NCBI GenBank assembly: GCA_000316135.1 | Contig: JH994035.1 | Coordinates: 134,244-198,243, forward strand | DNA from: Trachipleistophora hominis | Lineage: Eukaryota > Microsporidia > Pleistophoridae | Length of the DNA stretch: 64,000 bases | Reading direction: 5' to 3' | In this document: positions 22,965-35,595 of the stretch, piece after piece | Layout: each line of letters opens with the position of its first letter | How positions within the stretch are numbered: position 1 is the first letter of the stretch | The notes under the pieces: generated by a model | Databases searched by the model: none | Seen by the model: only the letters and a program-made list of their open reading frames with translations | Told to the model about the DNA's origin: nothing | Translations under genes and position numbers: made by a program

Positions 22965-23951
22965 ATGAACAAAACAATAACACCAATACAGGCAATAAAC
23001 ATAGCACTAGATGAAGAAATGGAACATAACCCAAAGATATTTATCATAGGTGAGGAGGTTGGTGTGCATGGCGGTGCATACGGAGCAACACTCAATCTTC
23101 AGAAAAAATATGGCGAACACCGGGTCGTTGATTCACCGATCAGTGAAATAGGCTTTACAGGATTGGCAGCAGGCGCAGCACAGGCCGGCCTACACCCTGT
23201 GGTTGATTACATGACCTGGAACTTTGCCCTGCAATCCATTGACCACATAATTAACACCTGTGCAAAATCCTTGTACATGTCAAATGGTCTATTGCGCACG
23301 CCTATTGTATTCAGGGGGCCGAACGGGTTTAATTACGGTGTAGGCGCGCAGCACACACAAGATTTTGGCTGCTACTACGGGGCTGTACCTGGCCTGAAAG
23401 TAGTAGCGCCCTACAGCGCCCGAGACCATCGCGGATGTCTGCGAAGGGCATTACGTGATAAAAATCCTGTGATATTTTTGGAAAACGAGGTGCTGTACAA
23501 GAAACACTTTGAAAGGTGTAAATCGTTTGATGACAAGGAATACATTCAAGAATTTAAGGCTGTAGTGGAAAAGGAGGGCCAGGATATCACGTTGATAGGC
23601 ATTTCTCTCACGGTTGGTATTTGTTTAGAGGCAGCCCAAGCACTTGAAGAAGATGGAATAAGCGTCGAGGTGATAAATCTCATATCGATACGACCTATCG
23701 ATTACGCCACGCTGGTTGAAAGTGTTCAAAAAACAAGGCGCCTCATAATTGTTGATAATTCGTGGCCGTGTTTCAGTATTGCGTCTGAGATCTCGGCCAA
23801 CATCCACGAGAAAATGTTCAGCTTGTTAAAAATGCCTGTAGAGCGGATAAATGCAGAAGACGTGCCCACACCGTATGCACTCAACCTGGAACAGTTGTCT
23901 CTGCCAAGCACCGAGAATGTTGTCAAACGGGTGCGTGATATTATGAGATAG
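22965..23951 (+). CDS. PDB1: Pyruvate dehydrogenase E1 component, beta subunit
   Basis: The 328-aa protein covers the complete E1-beta fold. It begins MNKTITPIQAINIALDEEME, directly at the catalytic domain. Conserved blocks include IIGEEVGVHGGAYGAT, RVVDSPISEIGFTGLAAGAA, GVGAQHTQDF, VVAPYSARDHRG, NPVIFLENE and DVPTPYALNLE. With E1-alpha it would decarboxylate pyruvate using thiamine diphosphate. Microsporidia studied so far retain E1 but lack the E2/E3 parts, so acetyl transfer to CoA by the classical complex is not expected (established knowledge). No N-terminal mitochondrial targeting extension is present. No CCC motif is visible just upstream of this ATG, unlike most neighbours. Confidence 0.93.
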   Translation: MNKTITPIQAINIALDEEMEHNPKIFIIGEEVGVHGGAYGATLNLQKKYGEHRVVDSPISEIGFTGLAAGAAQAGLHPVVDYMTWNFALQSIDHIINTCAKSLYMSNGLLRTPIVFRGPNGFNYGVGAQHTQDFGCYYGAVPGLKVVAPYSARDHRGCLRRALRDKNPVIFLENEVLYKKHFERCKSFDDKEYIQEFKAVVEKEGQDITLIGISLTVGICLEAAQALEEDGISVEVINLISIRPIDYATLVESVQKTRRLIIVDNSWPCFSIASEISANIHEKMFSLLKMPVERINAEDVPTPYALNLEQLSLPSTENVVKRVRDIMR

Positions 23952-24378
23952 TTTAGTAAATTCTTGTAGTTCCTGTTAATAACCCTAAGTGCCTTTAACA
24001 GTGCCATCCAAATATTTAAATTTGTATTACAGCCCACAGCAAAGATTTTTAAACTTCCACGTCACAGCCAAAACGTAACAAACGTGAAGGCATTCTCATT
24101 GACAATCGTTAGGTCGTTGTGTCAAAAGCTTTAAACGTACGTCAATCCGTGTGTATCTACGAATATCATTGTTCATAATCGTGTTCATGATAGTCTTCAT
24201 AATATTTTTCAAATGTACCACATCCTTGTTTTTTCACTAAAGTATGTTTATTTACCATCACTTCACCCAACTGGTGTATTACGTCTTACCAAGCAGTCAC
24301 GTTTTCTCGTTCTCATATTTTGAAACGCCGCCAAAGACCCGTTTTATTGCCTTTGTCTAATTCTTTACCCCCTGTGGT

Positions 24379-25271
24379 ATGGAAGAATATCTAGAACACA
24401 ACATAACGGTGCAGACGGCTTCATCACTAATATCCGGCATACTCAAGAGAATAGATACTGATAACGGCTTGATATACGTGCAGGAGAAGAATATGCAGTC
24501 GCTTACGCAGATCCTCTTCTCACACGTAGAAAATTTAGAATTGAACGATATCGATCCAAAGGAGCTGAACGATCCTGCTATTGTAGAGGCCGGTGAATAT
24601 TTGGATGGCCACGAAAAGAGTGATTATTTATTCGAGGAAAAGAACAAGTATGCATCGCTTTTCGTGGACATGACGAGCGAGCAGAGAAAAAATATAATAG
24701 GAGAGGCGTATGATAACTATGGACCAAGCCGAGAGGAGGCTGCGAGTATCGCAGCGTGCTATTCCATCAATTTTTTAAAAACAACTTCTTTGGCACCAAA
24801 GAATCGCACAGTATGAAAATTAGTATTGTGATCCAAAAGGACGACTGGCACGCACAGGTAGCGTTTAATATCTCTCGGCTGCTCATGGCGCAGGGATACT
24901 ATCCTGAGCTGATCATGCTGTGCCCTGTGAACTGCAAAACTGTACGACAGCTTTTTATTTCTAAAAAGGAACGCCAGAAGAAAAAAGACAGCCTGGAAGG
25001 AAATTATGACCTGTCAATAGTTGCGTGTGACAATGCAAATATCCTGAAGCAGGGGTCTTTCGAGTCAAGCAACGTTGTATTTATCGGTGTGCCTAACGGC
25101 ACAAAATCAAGTTCAAAAATGCACGCCATCTTCTACGGCCCCTACGATGCTGAATACAAAAACTTTGGCGGAGAGTTAGTGTTTGTAAATCCTGGGTTCG
25201 GAAAAAGAACGCTCATGAGAATGGGACTGGATTACTATCCATCGTGTGGTTATATAGTCCATTCTAAATAA
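24379..25271 (+). CDS. EDC3: Edc3-like mRNA decapping enhancer, with a -1 frame break
   Basis: The frame from ATG 24379 (CCCCC at 24368-24372, six bases upstream) encodes an LSm-like domain at residues 1-55 (NITVQTASSLISGILKRID) and a linker ending YGPSREEAASIAACYSINF. The rest continues in the -1 frame: MKISIVIQKDDWHAQVAFNI, then a Rossmann-like domain to the TAA at 25269-25271. LSm plus YjeF_N is the Edc3 architecture; the joined length would be about 297 aa, shorter than yeast Edc3 (551 aa). Edc3 scaffolds Dcp2 in P-bodies. The join lies at T6A5 (24771-24781), where the zero frame contains T TTA AAA, a canonical -1 slippery heptamer. A one-base undercall in the run is the simpler explanation. 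Confidence 0.68.
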
Positions 25272-25603
25272 AGATGTTATTATAATGTGATTTTATAGCC
25301 ATGGTTCGTATCAGGTGTGATACGAACTGCGCAATTAAATTGTATTTTTTGCTATTTCCCTTGTCTACTCCTCGTTCTTTTCTAAATAATAAACAGTTGG
25401 GTGTATTTACTGCTTCGACTACCTCTCTGTTTACGATCAGGGTGACACCTCAGTTTATTCCTGATAGCGAATTCTGTATCAGCTCACAAGCAACTCTCAG
25501 ATAGAGATTGTCGGTAGTAAAAACGAGAATAACTGTTCGTATGGTTAAGCCAAAAGTAATCGACAAACAAATTGTTGAGGGAAGTACTCTAGAAAATGTA
25601 AGT
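25267..25603 (-). pseudogene. Possible decayed gene fragment antisense to the spacer
   Basis: On the minus strand a frame of about 112 codons is open except for one TGA, running from after a TGA near 25604 to a TAG at 25267-25269. It contains TVILVFTTDNLYLRVACELI, and after the TGA VTLIVNREVVEAVNTPN, which read like real protein. There is no start codon in good context and I recognise no family. A plus-strand frame also overlaps it, so this may be chance. Confidence 0.2.
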
Positions 25604-25740
25604 CATACAGTCAGTTAAATAACACCTTTACATACGAAATACGTGTGTTTAAATCAATGTAAAGAATCGATTCTTATGTTTAACCGTTAATCTAAACGCT
25701 TTTGGTCCAATCTAGTGTGTTTTTATACACAATAGCATTT

Positions 25741-25843
25741 TTTTGCTTGAAAGTCCGTTTAATTAACATCTCACACATCAAAAAAGTTTCCTGTTGCACT
25801 GAGCACCGACCGCGGCCTTAATGATCGTTGGTTCATGAACAAT
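25741..25843 (-). repeat. Dispersed repeat family 1, GGACTTTCAAGC-tail subfamily
   Basis: Read on the minus strand: GTTCATGAACCAACGATC, then a CCGCGGTCGGTG block, and the tail TGTGAGATGTTAATTAAACG followed by GACTTTCAAGCAAAAAAA. The same tail occurs at 34532-34575 (reverse) and 63450-63488 (forward), defining a subfamily. Confidence 0.65.
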
Positions 25844-26720
25844 AGCATTTTATTGACAGCTATAAGTCGCACGATAATGTCAATCAATAGCTTTTTCTAC
25901 TTCCTGCTTAGTACGACACGTTCTATCCGATACGGTATCCGGTACAACCATTAAAAAGCAATCGTAAATGCCACTGCTACTTCTTTTTATCACACGCAAA
26001 ACATGTCATTTCGTTGTAAAGATAATTTTGAATGTTAAACTACTAATTGTCTTTATGTTTACACCGGTGCTCGCTATTGCATCATCATAACCTCAGAATG
26101 ATCGTATTTTGTTCCTAACGTTATACATTAGATGTATGATTTTGCAATTAATTATAATTCATTTTTTAAAGAAGAAAAACGCGATTGCAAATATTTTTGC
26201 TGGTGATAGTGTAAATGATAGCAGGAAAATGTTTGAGAAATGCGGTAGTTTAAATCATTTGAACAAAATAATAAATGATTGCTTATATAGAGGATGTTTA
26301 ATGATACATAAAATGGTTAGTATTTGTTATGGTGGTATACAGACATGCTAAAAAACACTTATGGTCTGAGAACATTTAATAGTATGGAAAGATATGCAGG
26401 TAGATTGAATATTACGAGATTATAAAACTGTTAATAGTCGCTACAGCATTTGACGAATAGAATGTGTGAGATAGTAGTTAAAAAAGACCTTCATGTGAAA
26501 GGATGTTATAAACTGTAGTTGGTAAAACGAATGTATATTTTGTTATATACATCAGAGCGAATGAATTGAGATTGTGATTAGCAAAAATACTTTATTTCTG
26601 TAAAATTTAGTGGATAAATAACGAGTAAATTACTATATATGATAGCCTATGCCATTATTATGGTTATTTTCATTAACAAATATAAGTTCTCGTCAAATAA
26701 TCACTTTTAGTAAAATAGTT

Positions 26721-26825
26721 TCATAGATCACAGGCTGGTGGTCCTGGTCGGTCTCAACGGACCAGAAAAGTGAGTTTGATTGGATGATATGGGATGACAA
26801 TTAAACTGACGTTTTTAAAAAAAAG
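26721..26825 (+). repeat. Dispersed repeat family 1 copy
   Basis: Begins near TCATAGATCACAGGCTGG, includes GGTCTCAACGGACC (arms pair with one wobble), GACAATTAAACTGACG and a T/A-rich end. Forward orientation. Confidence 0.65.
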
Positions 26826-29464
26826 GTGGTTATGGATGGTCTAGTCATTAATTATTTATTCACAAGCCTTGTTCTTAAAAGGATGATTTGTGTCTACAGA
26901 GGTTTTCTGAGTAGGTTCAACAAGGAATACCGTTCAATTTACTTATTTACATTTTAATAAAAAGTCAACAATATTTAAATGGTAATTTTATTTTTATAAT
27001 AACTAACACCAGGCATAAAATATGTTATGACCATCACCTTCATTCTGTTTTGGTTATAAAAAGTATTAATAGCAGGGTTTCACGAAACTTCGTAGCTGTG
27101 TTTAAAATATAATTATGTAATCCCGTTACTAATTAAAACTGTTTCTGTATTTTAAATATTTCCTTCTAGGTAATAGTTGTATATTATAAAGATTATAATT
27201 TTATATGCATTTATTAAACATAACTATGTTGTTTCCATCAATATAATAATATAATATCCTTATTTAAATGTATAGTGTTAATAATTTAATGTTAAAATGT
27301 TTGATATTCTTTAATAGTTCTAAACAATTAAGCTAAAGGTAGTAAATGCCTAAAAAACCAGTGCTAACGTTTATCAGCCACTTAATTCATGGATAATGAT
27401 ACTAATCGTTATATTTCCTTGTATAATCATATATATTCATATATTTCCTTGAATTATTGACAATTTTCTGCTTTTATCTTCATGAACAGGATGGTTTATT
27501 AAAAGGTGTTTAAATAACCACTACGAAACTTAAAAATACCTAAATTATATTAAAAAATGTCTAGTACGATAAATTTTGCGAATATACGAGCCAGTCGCGG
27601 TTGATTTACCTTTTTACTAAAAAGCTTTGAAACCAAAATAGTAAAATTTTCTATGCTTAGTTCTATGATGATCATCAGATATAGATACTCAATAAACAGT
27701 CTCAATTTAAAAGTTAATATGGTAGTTAACATTAATTTTATGACCTTTCCACCATTTAATGTCAAAATTAGGAATGGTGCATATAGGTTGTTCGGTGTTA
27801 GATTACCAATACCTATAGAATGTGGCAGTACAATTATTTTTTCCCTTACAAACTAATGCGTGCCATGTTTCGATTCAAACAGTATCTCTTAGCAGCCCTT
27901 TTAAAAATTGTATTGCAAGTATTCCTTTCTAAGAATATTATTCACGAACAACTATATGATAGTAAAATGAATGGAACTATCTATTTTACTATTTAGTCCA
28001 AACATTCGAAATTTCTAATATACACGAATAAAATATTAATGGTGGTGATTCCCAAAACATGCAAATTGCCTTAAAAACGGAAACATTGGTCTTATAATGA
28101 TAGGAATACGGGAATAAACAAATTACTGCATGTACATGATGTTTTTACACAAAATATTAGTTGTAGAATATTGTGGGAAAATTACGATCAATGGTTTGAG
28201 TTACTGCTGCTTTGTATAAATTATTTTAAATGCATCCCTCGAACTTCTTGTTTTCGTGCCCCATAGCAATCTCTACTATAATTAAAAAATACAATATGGC
28301 AGGATATAAGTGTAAAGGTGAAAAGAATATGTTTATAAATAAATACATGGTATAATGTTAAAATAATCATAATTCGTGCTATTGTAATTGGATTTTAATA
28401 GAACCAATCGTTTGTTATATCTCATTTCAGGTATGTCTTTAAGAAAGCCGCTTCAGAACATAAAGGGACTAAAATGAACATTTACCCTAATACTGATATT
28501 GTGAACAAAACTCTAGCGTTATATTGATTGATTGCCTATAATTTGCCAATATAGTATTTATTGCTATGAAAAAGTTTTTTTTCTCTGTATTTCCGATCTT
28601 CTGTCTAGTTTATTCTATATCACGTCAAATTTGAAATGATAGTGGCTTATCTTAACAAGACATTCGTAGATAGTGGGCATTTCCCAAATTTTATTAACTC
28701 AGAACATAAGCACATAAATGTGTTAGTACGTTCTTTTAAGAAGATTTATTAAGAATACCTTAAAAAGAATGTTTGAACAATACATGATGTGGAGTGCCGG
28801 TCAGATGAGCACTTATTAAATTCATAATAGAGTGACAGCTGATGTTGTACGATTTAGGTAAATCGACATTTTTTACGGAATGCATGCCGCTCACGCACTA
28901 AAAAGAAGTGTCAGCGCGAAGGACGTGATTCGGTGGTGTTTTTTATTGTTAGAAAACACACAATGAAACAGTATTTAATTCAAATAATTATTTAACCAAG
29001 TATTCACTTGGTGGTCACGTAAACTGTTCTAAAATAAGCAAATCGAATATAAATGGCAACGTGCGGCATTTACCTCTGTTTTTCTAATTTATAACCGAAG
29101 GTTCACAGCCAATCTCGTTTTATGGTTGGTACTTAGGCGCCATGAAAAACTTTTTAATTTTGTATTTTTGAGGCATCAAATGTGACGATTTCATAACAAC
29201 TAATTAAAAAATATTTTTATTGTGAGTTTATACGACTATAATTCAAATATACAGCTAAATCAGCCATTGTATCGTTAACTAGACATATATGCTATAATAG
29301 CAGATTTACGCCGGCATTAAATAACCATAAAAATAGTTGCTGTTGTTAAAAAGAAGCAATATAGGCTTTGTATAATGGCTGTCAGTATGTTGTATAAGCA
29401 ATATTCTTTAGGAAATATTGACAATAAAGAATACTAATGATATTTTAATCACAAATTTTTCGTC

Positions 29465-29977
29465 TTATTTACTCCTCTCTAACTTAATGAACCTAACATC
29501 ATCTTTTTTGATGCTCTGGATCATAATTTTGTACTTCTTGCCATTTTTTGCTTTTACAACAATACCGGATGGTGAAATAGAGAGCAGGACAGCATTGAAC
29601 TTCTCGCCATGCATATTCACCTTTACAGCATCTTTTTTCCTAAATTCCGAGCGTTTTACTCTCAGCACGCCATCTGTAACTGTAACCACGCTCTCATTTT
29701 CCAGCCCTCTTATTTCATTGATATCCTCCAGTGCCTCAATCTTTGTGCATCTTCTAACCAATGCTTTATCATTGTTGCTTCTTCTCTTTTTTTTTCGCAG
29801 TTCCTCTAGCTGCAAATCTTCCTTTTTCTTTATCAGGATCTCATCGATCTCTTTTTCCATCCTGAACATCACACCTTTGAAGTAAACATAATCCTCAATC
29901 ATTTTTATCTTTGCATCTTTGTTAGTTCTAATTAATTTTCTTATTCTTATGACTTTGTCTAATACAGTATTTACCAT
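29465..29977 (-). CDS. Unrecognised 170-aa coiled-coil/beta-rich protein
   Basis: The 170-aa protein has two parts. Residues 1-75 are basic and helical, probably coiled coil (EKEIDEILIKKKEDLQLEE, then a KKKRR patch). Residues 85-165 are beta-strand-like (VVTVTDGVLRVKRSEFRKKD, KFNAVLLSISPSGIVVKAKN), suggesting a small barrel of SH3/Tudor type. A chromatin- or RNA-associated role would fit, but no family is recognised. CCCC lies about 21 bases upstream of the ATG (minus strand; plus 29999-30002), supporting the start. Confidence 0.55.
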   Translation of the reverse strand: MVNTVLDKVIRIRKLIRTNKDAKIKMIEDYVYFKGVMFRMEKEIDEILIKKKEDLQLEELRKKKRRSNNDKALVRRCTKIEALEDINEIRGLENESVVTVTDGVLRVKRSEFRKKDAVKVNMHGEKFNAVLLSISPSGIVVKAKNGKKYKIMIQSIKKDDVRFIKLERSK

Positions 29978-31832
29978 TTTTTTATTTTTTTATATTACGG
30001 GGATAAGATACTTTAAGATTGTAAACAGTCAAAATTTTTATCAAAAATATTTTGAAACAGATTTATAGAGAAAGGAGACAAATAATATGCCGTACGAATG
30101 GACGAAACATATTGGTGACAAATGAGTGGAAGACCGTCTAACGGTACTAATACGTTGTTTAATGGTTTAATGTTTGTGGGTAATAAAGGCATCTTTTGGG
30201 AATTATTAAATAAATGAAATGCTTGTCATTTGAAAAGGAGGATGAAACAAATGGTAATAATCATTTATCACGGTTTTGATGCAACGTATCCTCATAATGC
30301 GACAGCTGTGTCTATCTACGATGTAATACTTTCAACTAATCTTATTGTGTATGGTTATACCTCTATATTTATAATTGAGGCTTTATAAAAAATATTTTGA
30401 CACAACAACAATAAATATTTATAAATAACCCAAAACTGCAGTGATAGTGCTGATATTGGCACATAATCGTTTCAAAATGAAAATTGATGTTCTTTTGTAT
30501 TAGTCTGTAATTTCGTTGTCAAAAATTGCTTCCAAGTTTTTTATTTACCTCTATTTCAGCTTTTTAGCTCTCAAAAACAGGTTTAACCATATAAATCGCG
30601 TATCTCTTGAAATATTCAAAAAATTATTTGTTTTGTGCTCCTTTTAAGGAAATAATTAACCTTTAAAATGAATAGCTGATTTTTGTTCACTTTGACCCTA
30701 AATGTGGTTATAAAACAATTCAGTGTTTATTTAATGCTGTATATTGAGTTATCAAACTCGACAAGAAATATAATGAGAAATATATGATTATGATATTTAC
30801 TACGAAATAGTATAATAAGCTTGTAATTGATCAAATACTCATTTGACAATTTAATTTAACACCACTATAATGTCTATAATACGATACACGTGATATGTGT
30901 TTAAACACTTCACCATTGTAATTTTTATCCCATACAATATTCAAATAATGTTAACACTGTTACAATAACAAATGTAAAGCTATCAATCCATGTTTTATAA
31001 TACTATTAAGATATTTCACATCTGATACATCGTAGTTAACTTCTATAGTTTCTTTGATTCATTATTTAGTAGAGTATTCAAAATAAACGTCATACATTCA
31101 TATTGTGATATCTGAATAATTGTATTGTCCCTTTGTTTTATTATTTCAATCACAAAATTTTTGGTATCCTTCTAGAAATTCATCCAGTTGTTCTCGTAGG
31201 TATATCATGATACATAATTATTATTGTACTATTGGTTAACAGTTCAAATATTCCTCCTATACTTTTCTCTATTAATAAAAATTCATCTAAAAGCAACTCA
31301 ATTGTAGATTCGCACCTGTTTTCTATTTATTTACATCTTTTCTCAATTTGGCACAATTCTTTTTATTGACAGTCCATAAATTATTTTTAGATATATTAAT
31401 AAATCAAATTCTATTTTCTATTCCTTTATTCACTTAAATTCAACCAATCCGTTATTACAATTGCGTTGATCAATAATTATTCCTTTTGATCGATCACATA
31501 TGTACTATTTTGTCTACCGATTAATTAAATGACGTCATTTCTAACACACCAATAGGAAGTGTTAGTCACTTGATCAAACGTTCCAATAATTAATGATAAT
31601 CACATTTACTGTAGTAATCGTCAACAAAGATCAATAATTCTAAAAGAGGACAGAGATAAGTTACTTTACATAAATATATTAACACCACTATAACTAGTTC
31701 ATAAGTATGTTCTAAATTATAAATAAACACGTAATTAGCCATATTTGTGATGAACAAAGGACTGTATCCTAATAAACGATGTGCCGATGTATATATCATT
31801 ACACAAAAATTTTCTTCTTTTTAACTGACACT

Positions 31833-31945
31833 CATGAACCACAGACCGGTGGTCATGGTCGGTTCCAGCGAACCAGAAGAGTTTGTTTGATTAGATAGTG
31901 AATATGAAGGAGATAATTAAACTGATTTTTAATAAAAACAAATTT
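31833..31945 (+). repeat. Dispersed repeat family 1, full-length copy with covarying stems
   Basis: Begins CATGAACCACAGACCGGTGG. The inner stem is GACCG-g-TGGTC and the second stem GGTTC-CAGC-GAACC; relative to the 41166 copy both arms have changed in step. It ends GGAGATAATTAAACTGA plus a T/A-rich tail. Confidence 0.8.
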
Positions 31946-33649
31946 AACTGACAGCTCAGACTATTGAGTACCTACTCGATAAAATGTTTATTCATATTTG
32001 TAAAATAAACCAACGCATCAGCATATGTATTGTTTAAAATGTGAATCTGTACAATACGTGTTTTCAAATTCTCTTTCATAACTCCTTCAATCGATATTTA
32101 AGTCATAACCCGCAAATTTTGTTGTTTAGTATTATAATTTGTAGTTTAATAATTAAAAATGATTAGAATTGATGGTGATCATATTCATAAGAAGTTTCCT
32201 AAATTTTTTAATAACTAATACGCCAAACAATATTTTACCTTGAGCTGTACTTGTACATATTTAAAATTTTATACAGTATAAGATGTTGAAGCAGCTTTAA
32301 TTTTTAGTACAAAATTTCTGGCTAATTATGAAATAACATGTTAGTTATCAATTTTTGGAAGATTCCGTTGTTTTTGCGAGGTAATAATTAATTTTTTCAC
32401 ATCGAGACAGCTAGTTATTAGTTGTTGATAACGCGATAAAACTTCACTTAATGCTGAGACAAAGGAAACATTAGCTTGTTTTCCAATCTGACCATTTATC
32501 TATTTGAATATTTGTTACAGCTTAGATTATCTTCGATGTGTATTTGTTTATTTACTGCATTCTATGTGTTTTTTATATCAGGAAGCCTTGAACGCTGTTT
32601 ATCCGCTCATATCCTCAGAGATCATGAGTAAAGTCAACCAATAAAAGGAAAACTCTGATTTTTAAGTACCATTATTAATTATGATCTTCAAGATATCTAA
32701 GATATTTTTACTCAACCGCTTTAGTTATCATTCAAATGAGTGTATAGCTAGAGTTAATGTTGTAGTCAAACAATATATTCTGTTTCAACTATCACCATCT
32801 CCTCATCAAATATTTTCTTTTTTGGATAAAAAGAAAACTATTATCGTGAAATCAGGTAATTTACGCTTTTCAAATGAAATAAGAGCTTGAATATTTATTA
32901 TACAGAATTTCTACTCCTTAATTTTCATTTCCATTCCCTAATAATCGTGTATTGAGACGTTAAATGTTATCTCAAAGTTCTATTCAATTTATAATCCGTC
33001 TTTGCTTGTATGTTACTATTTAATTGAAGAAAGAACAAATATCATCCCAAGACACGTGATATTAAATTTTACAAAATAAATGAAACGGATAGCAATAATT
33101 TTTATGTTAATCAAAAATTTTTCTTTTTTTCAAGGATCAGTCAAATCATTCTTAACTATTCCTGACTGCGTTAAAATTGAAATGCTTTATACTAAAACAA
33201 AAAAACAATTGTCAGACATAATATCTGTTTATATATCCTTGTCACGTTACCGTACGTTTTCAAATATTCCCCTGTATGACATTAATTAAGTCTGCATCTT
33301 AAGTGTTCTTCTATAAATAGAATGAAAGAATCAGGTGGAGGATGAACTACCCGATTTTTAAATAAGTTGAGGCGTACTAAATTATTAGAATAAATTTCTT
33401 TTTGAAAAAAAGAATGATAGGAAAGGAGATACCATAAAACGAAAACACATAAACGAGATGTGAAATATCAGAACAAAAAAACATGTGAGCTCGTAATATA
33501 CACATATTTATTTCCTTTATGTTGCTGAAAATTTACGTATCTTCTATATTCATTCATCTTAGAAATGAATAATTACCTGTAAAATTTTTTAAATTAAAAT
33601 TTTATCATCTCAATACGATTACAAATAGCGAAAAGACAACAAGACGACG

Positions 33650-33722
33650 GTAGGTGCTCAACACGTCAGAAGAGTTTATTTAGGCGTGTGAGAAGTTCAG
33701 AGACTAATTTAACAAACCTTTA
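33650..33722 (+). repeat. Right half of dispersed repeat family 1
   Basis: Includes GTCAGAAGAGTTTATTTAGG, CGTGTGAGAAGTTCAGAG and TAATTTAACAAACCTTT. The left hairpin part is absent. A similar half-copy occurs at 57284-57360. Confidence 0.5.
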
Positions 33723-34360
33723 TGAAGAATGCGCAGAACAGTTATAATAAGTAGATTTAAATCTTACTGTAATGTGTTTATAACTTATTTTAATAGTAAA
33801 TCTTTGTAATTTATCAAAATTTTTATTACGACAACAACGATCAAAAAAATAGGCAAAGAGAGTCTAAGGTTACGGCATAATACGAATGGATATAAGCAAG
33901 CATTACAAACTAATAAAATGATATTATGTTATCATCTGTTTGCAGTTTTGCAAAACATATCTTTTGATTTTATTAGATCAAATATCACAAACATATTTTT
34001 TTCTGAAACTATAAAGTCCTCCAACCGTGACAGATGTTTTGAATTTGTCATATAACATATAATTTTATAAAAGAAACGTATTAAACAAGTTTGATTATCT
34101 CATTGTTATAAATAAAGTCAAGTAGAACATGCTGCGTAACAAATTTATTTATTCTCAAAACAAGCAATATGAGCGGTTGCAATAAAAAATATATCAGTAT
34201 TAAAAAGTTTCTTACATATTAATATCATTTAACACCTTGGTGTTATTAAACCTATTTTATTGTCCTCTGCGACCAACAATCTATATTTTAAAACGTTAAT
34301 ATCCTCATTAATTAGCTGCAATTTTCACTTTTAACGGTTAAACCCTTAAATTAAATTCCT

Positions 34361-34475
34361 CTTTTTTTGAAGAAACAGATTTAATTAATTTTAAACACAC
34401 ATCCCAATACCTATTTAACATGCTCTTCCTGATGTATTAGCACCTACAATGGCCTGTTTAGCCTTTGATTTATGA
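34361..34475 (-). repeat. Dispersed repeat family 1, diverged copy
   Basis: Reverse copy of the subfamily at 19236-19352: shared TTTAACATGCTCTTCC, ATGGCCTGTTTAGCCTTTG and a GAAGAAACAGATTTAATTAA tail. Confidence 0.6.
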
Positions 34476-34531
34476 AATTGAATTCCTCATTTCAGTTTTT
34501 TGAGCTAGCTGTTTTACAACCATCTCTACTA

Positions 34532-34638
34532 TTTTTTTTGCTTGAAAGTCCGTTTAATTAACACCTCACATTTCTTCACGCATCAAACAAACCTTTCTGG
34601 CGCGCCCCATTATTTTCAAGCCTAAAGATTTTAGCCGG
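34532..34638 (-). repeat. Dispersed repeat family 1 copy running into the gap
   Basis: Starts TTTTTTGCTTGAAAGTCCG then TTTAATTAACACCTCAC, the tail of the 25741 subfamily. It continues with GC-rich sequence (GGCGCGCCCC) to the gap edge. Repeat content probably explains the failed assembly here. Confidence 0.55.
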
Positions 34639-35456
34639 NNNNNNNNNNNNNNNNNNNNNNNNNNNNNNNNNNNNNNNNNNNNNNNNNNNNNNNNNNNNNN
34701 NNNNNNNNNNNNNNNNNNNNNNNNNNNNNNNNNNNNNNNNNNNNNNNNNNNNNNNNNNNNNNNNNNNNNNNNNNNNNNNNNNNNNNNNNNNNNNNNNNNN
34801 NNNNNNNNNNNNNNNNNNNNNNNNNNNNNNNNNNNNNNNNNNNNNNNNNNNNNNNNNNNNNNNNNNNNNNNNNNNNNNNNNNNNNNNNNNNNNNNNNNNN
34901 NNNNNNNNNNNNNNNNNNNNNNNNNNNNNNNNNNNNNNNNNNNNNNNNNNNNNNNNNNNNNNNNNNNNNNNNNNNNNNNNNNNNNNNNNNNNNNNNNNNN
35001 NNNNNNNNNNNNNNNNNNNNNNNNNNNNNNNNNNNNNNNNNNNNNNNNNNNNNNNNNNNNNNNNNNNNNNNNNNNNNNNNNNNNNNNNNNNNNNNNNNNN
35101 NNNNNNNNNNNNNNNNNNNNNNNNNNNNNNNNNNNNNNNNNNNNNNNNNNNNNNNNNNNNNNNNNNNNNNNNNNNNNNNNNNNNNNNNNNNNNNNNNNNN
35201 NNNNNNNNNNNNNNNNNNNNNNNNNNNNNNNNNNNNNNNNNNNNNNNNNNNNNNNNNNNNNNNNNNNNNNNNNNNNNNNNNNNNNNNNNNNNNNNNNNNN
35301 NNNNNNNNNNNNNNNNNNNNNNNNNNNNNNNNNNNNNNNNNNNNNNNNNNNNNNNNNNNNNNNNNNNNNNNNNNNNNNNNNNNNNNNNNNNNNNNNNNNN
35401 NNNNNNNNNNNNNNNNNNNNNNNNNNNNNNNNNNNNNNNNNNNNNNNNNNNNNNNN
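34639..35456. other. Assembly gap (818 N)
   Basis: Unknown bases. Any frame spanning it is meaningless. Confidence 1.
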
Positions 35457-35595
35457 ACAAGTGTCTACGATTCAATGATACGTCACGTCATTCGAGTACC
35501 ACTGCAATATTTGGTAAATACAGGTGTTTTCCCTATTCTAACATTTACACGAGCACTACGTACGATTTAATGTACGCGTAATTATGCGATTTGTT

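Larger units (their letters stand above)
25272..29464. other. 4.2-kb gene-poor stretch with family-1 repeats
   Basis: AT-rich. Contains family-1 repeats at 25741-25843 (reverse) and 26721-26825 (forward) and the possible relic at 25267-25603. Short frames such as 26109-26351 lack support. The portion 28780-28930 is locally less AT-rich, without a recognisable product. Confidence 0.5.

Noticed and set aside
26109..26351. 80-codon plus-strand frame
   Set aside because: No ATG in good context at its start and no recognisable motif; could be reconsidered if a homologue is found.
34576..35475. Open frames spanning the first N run
   Set aside because: They exist only because N codons are not stops.
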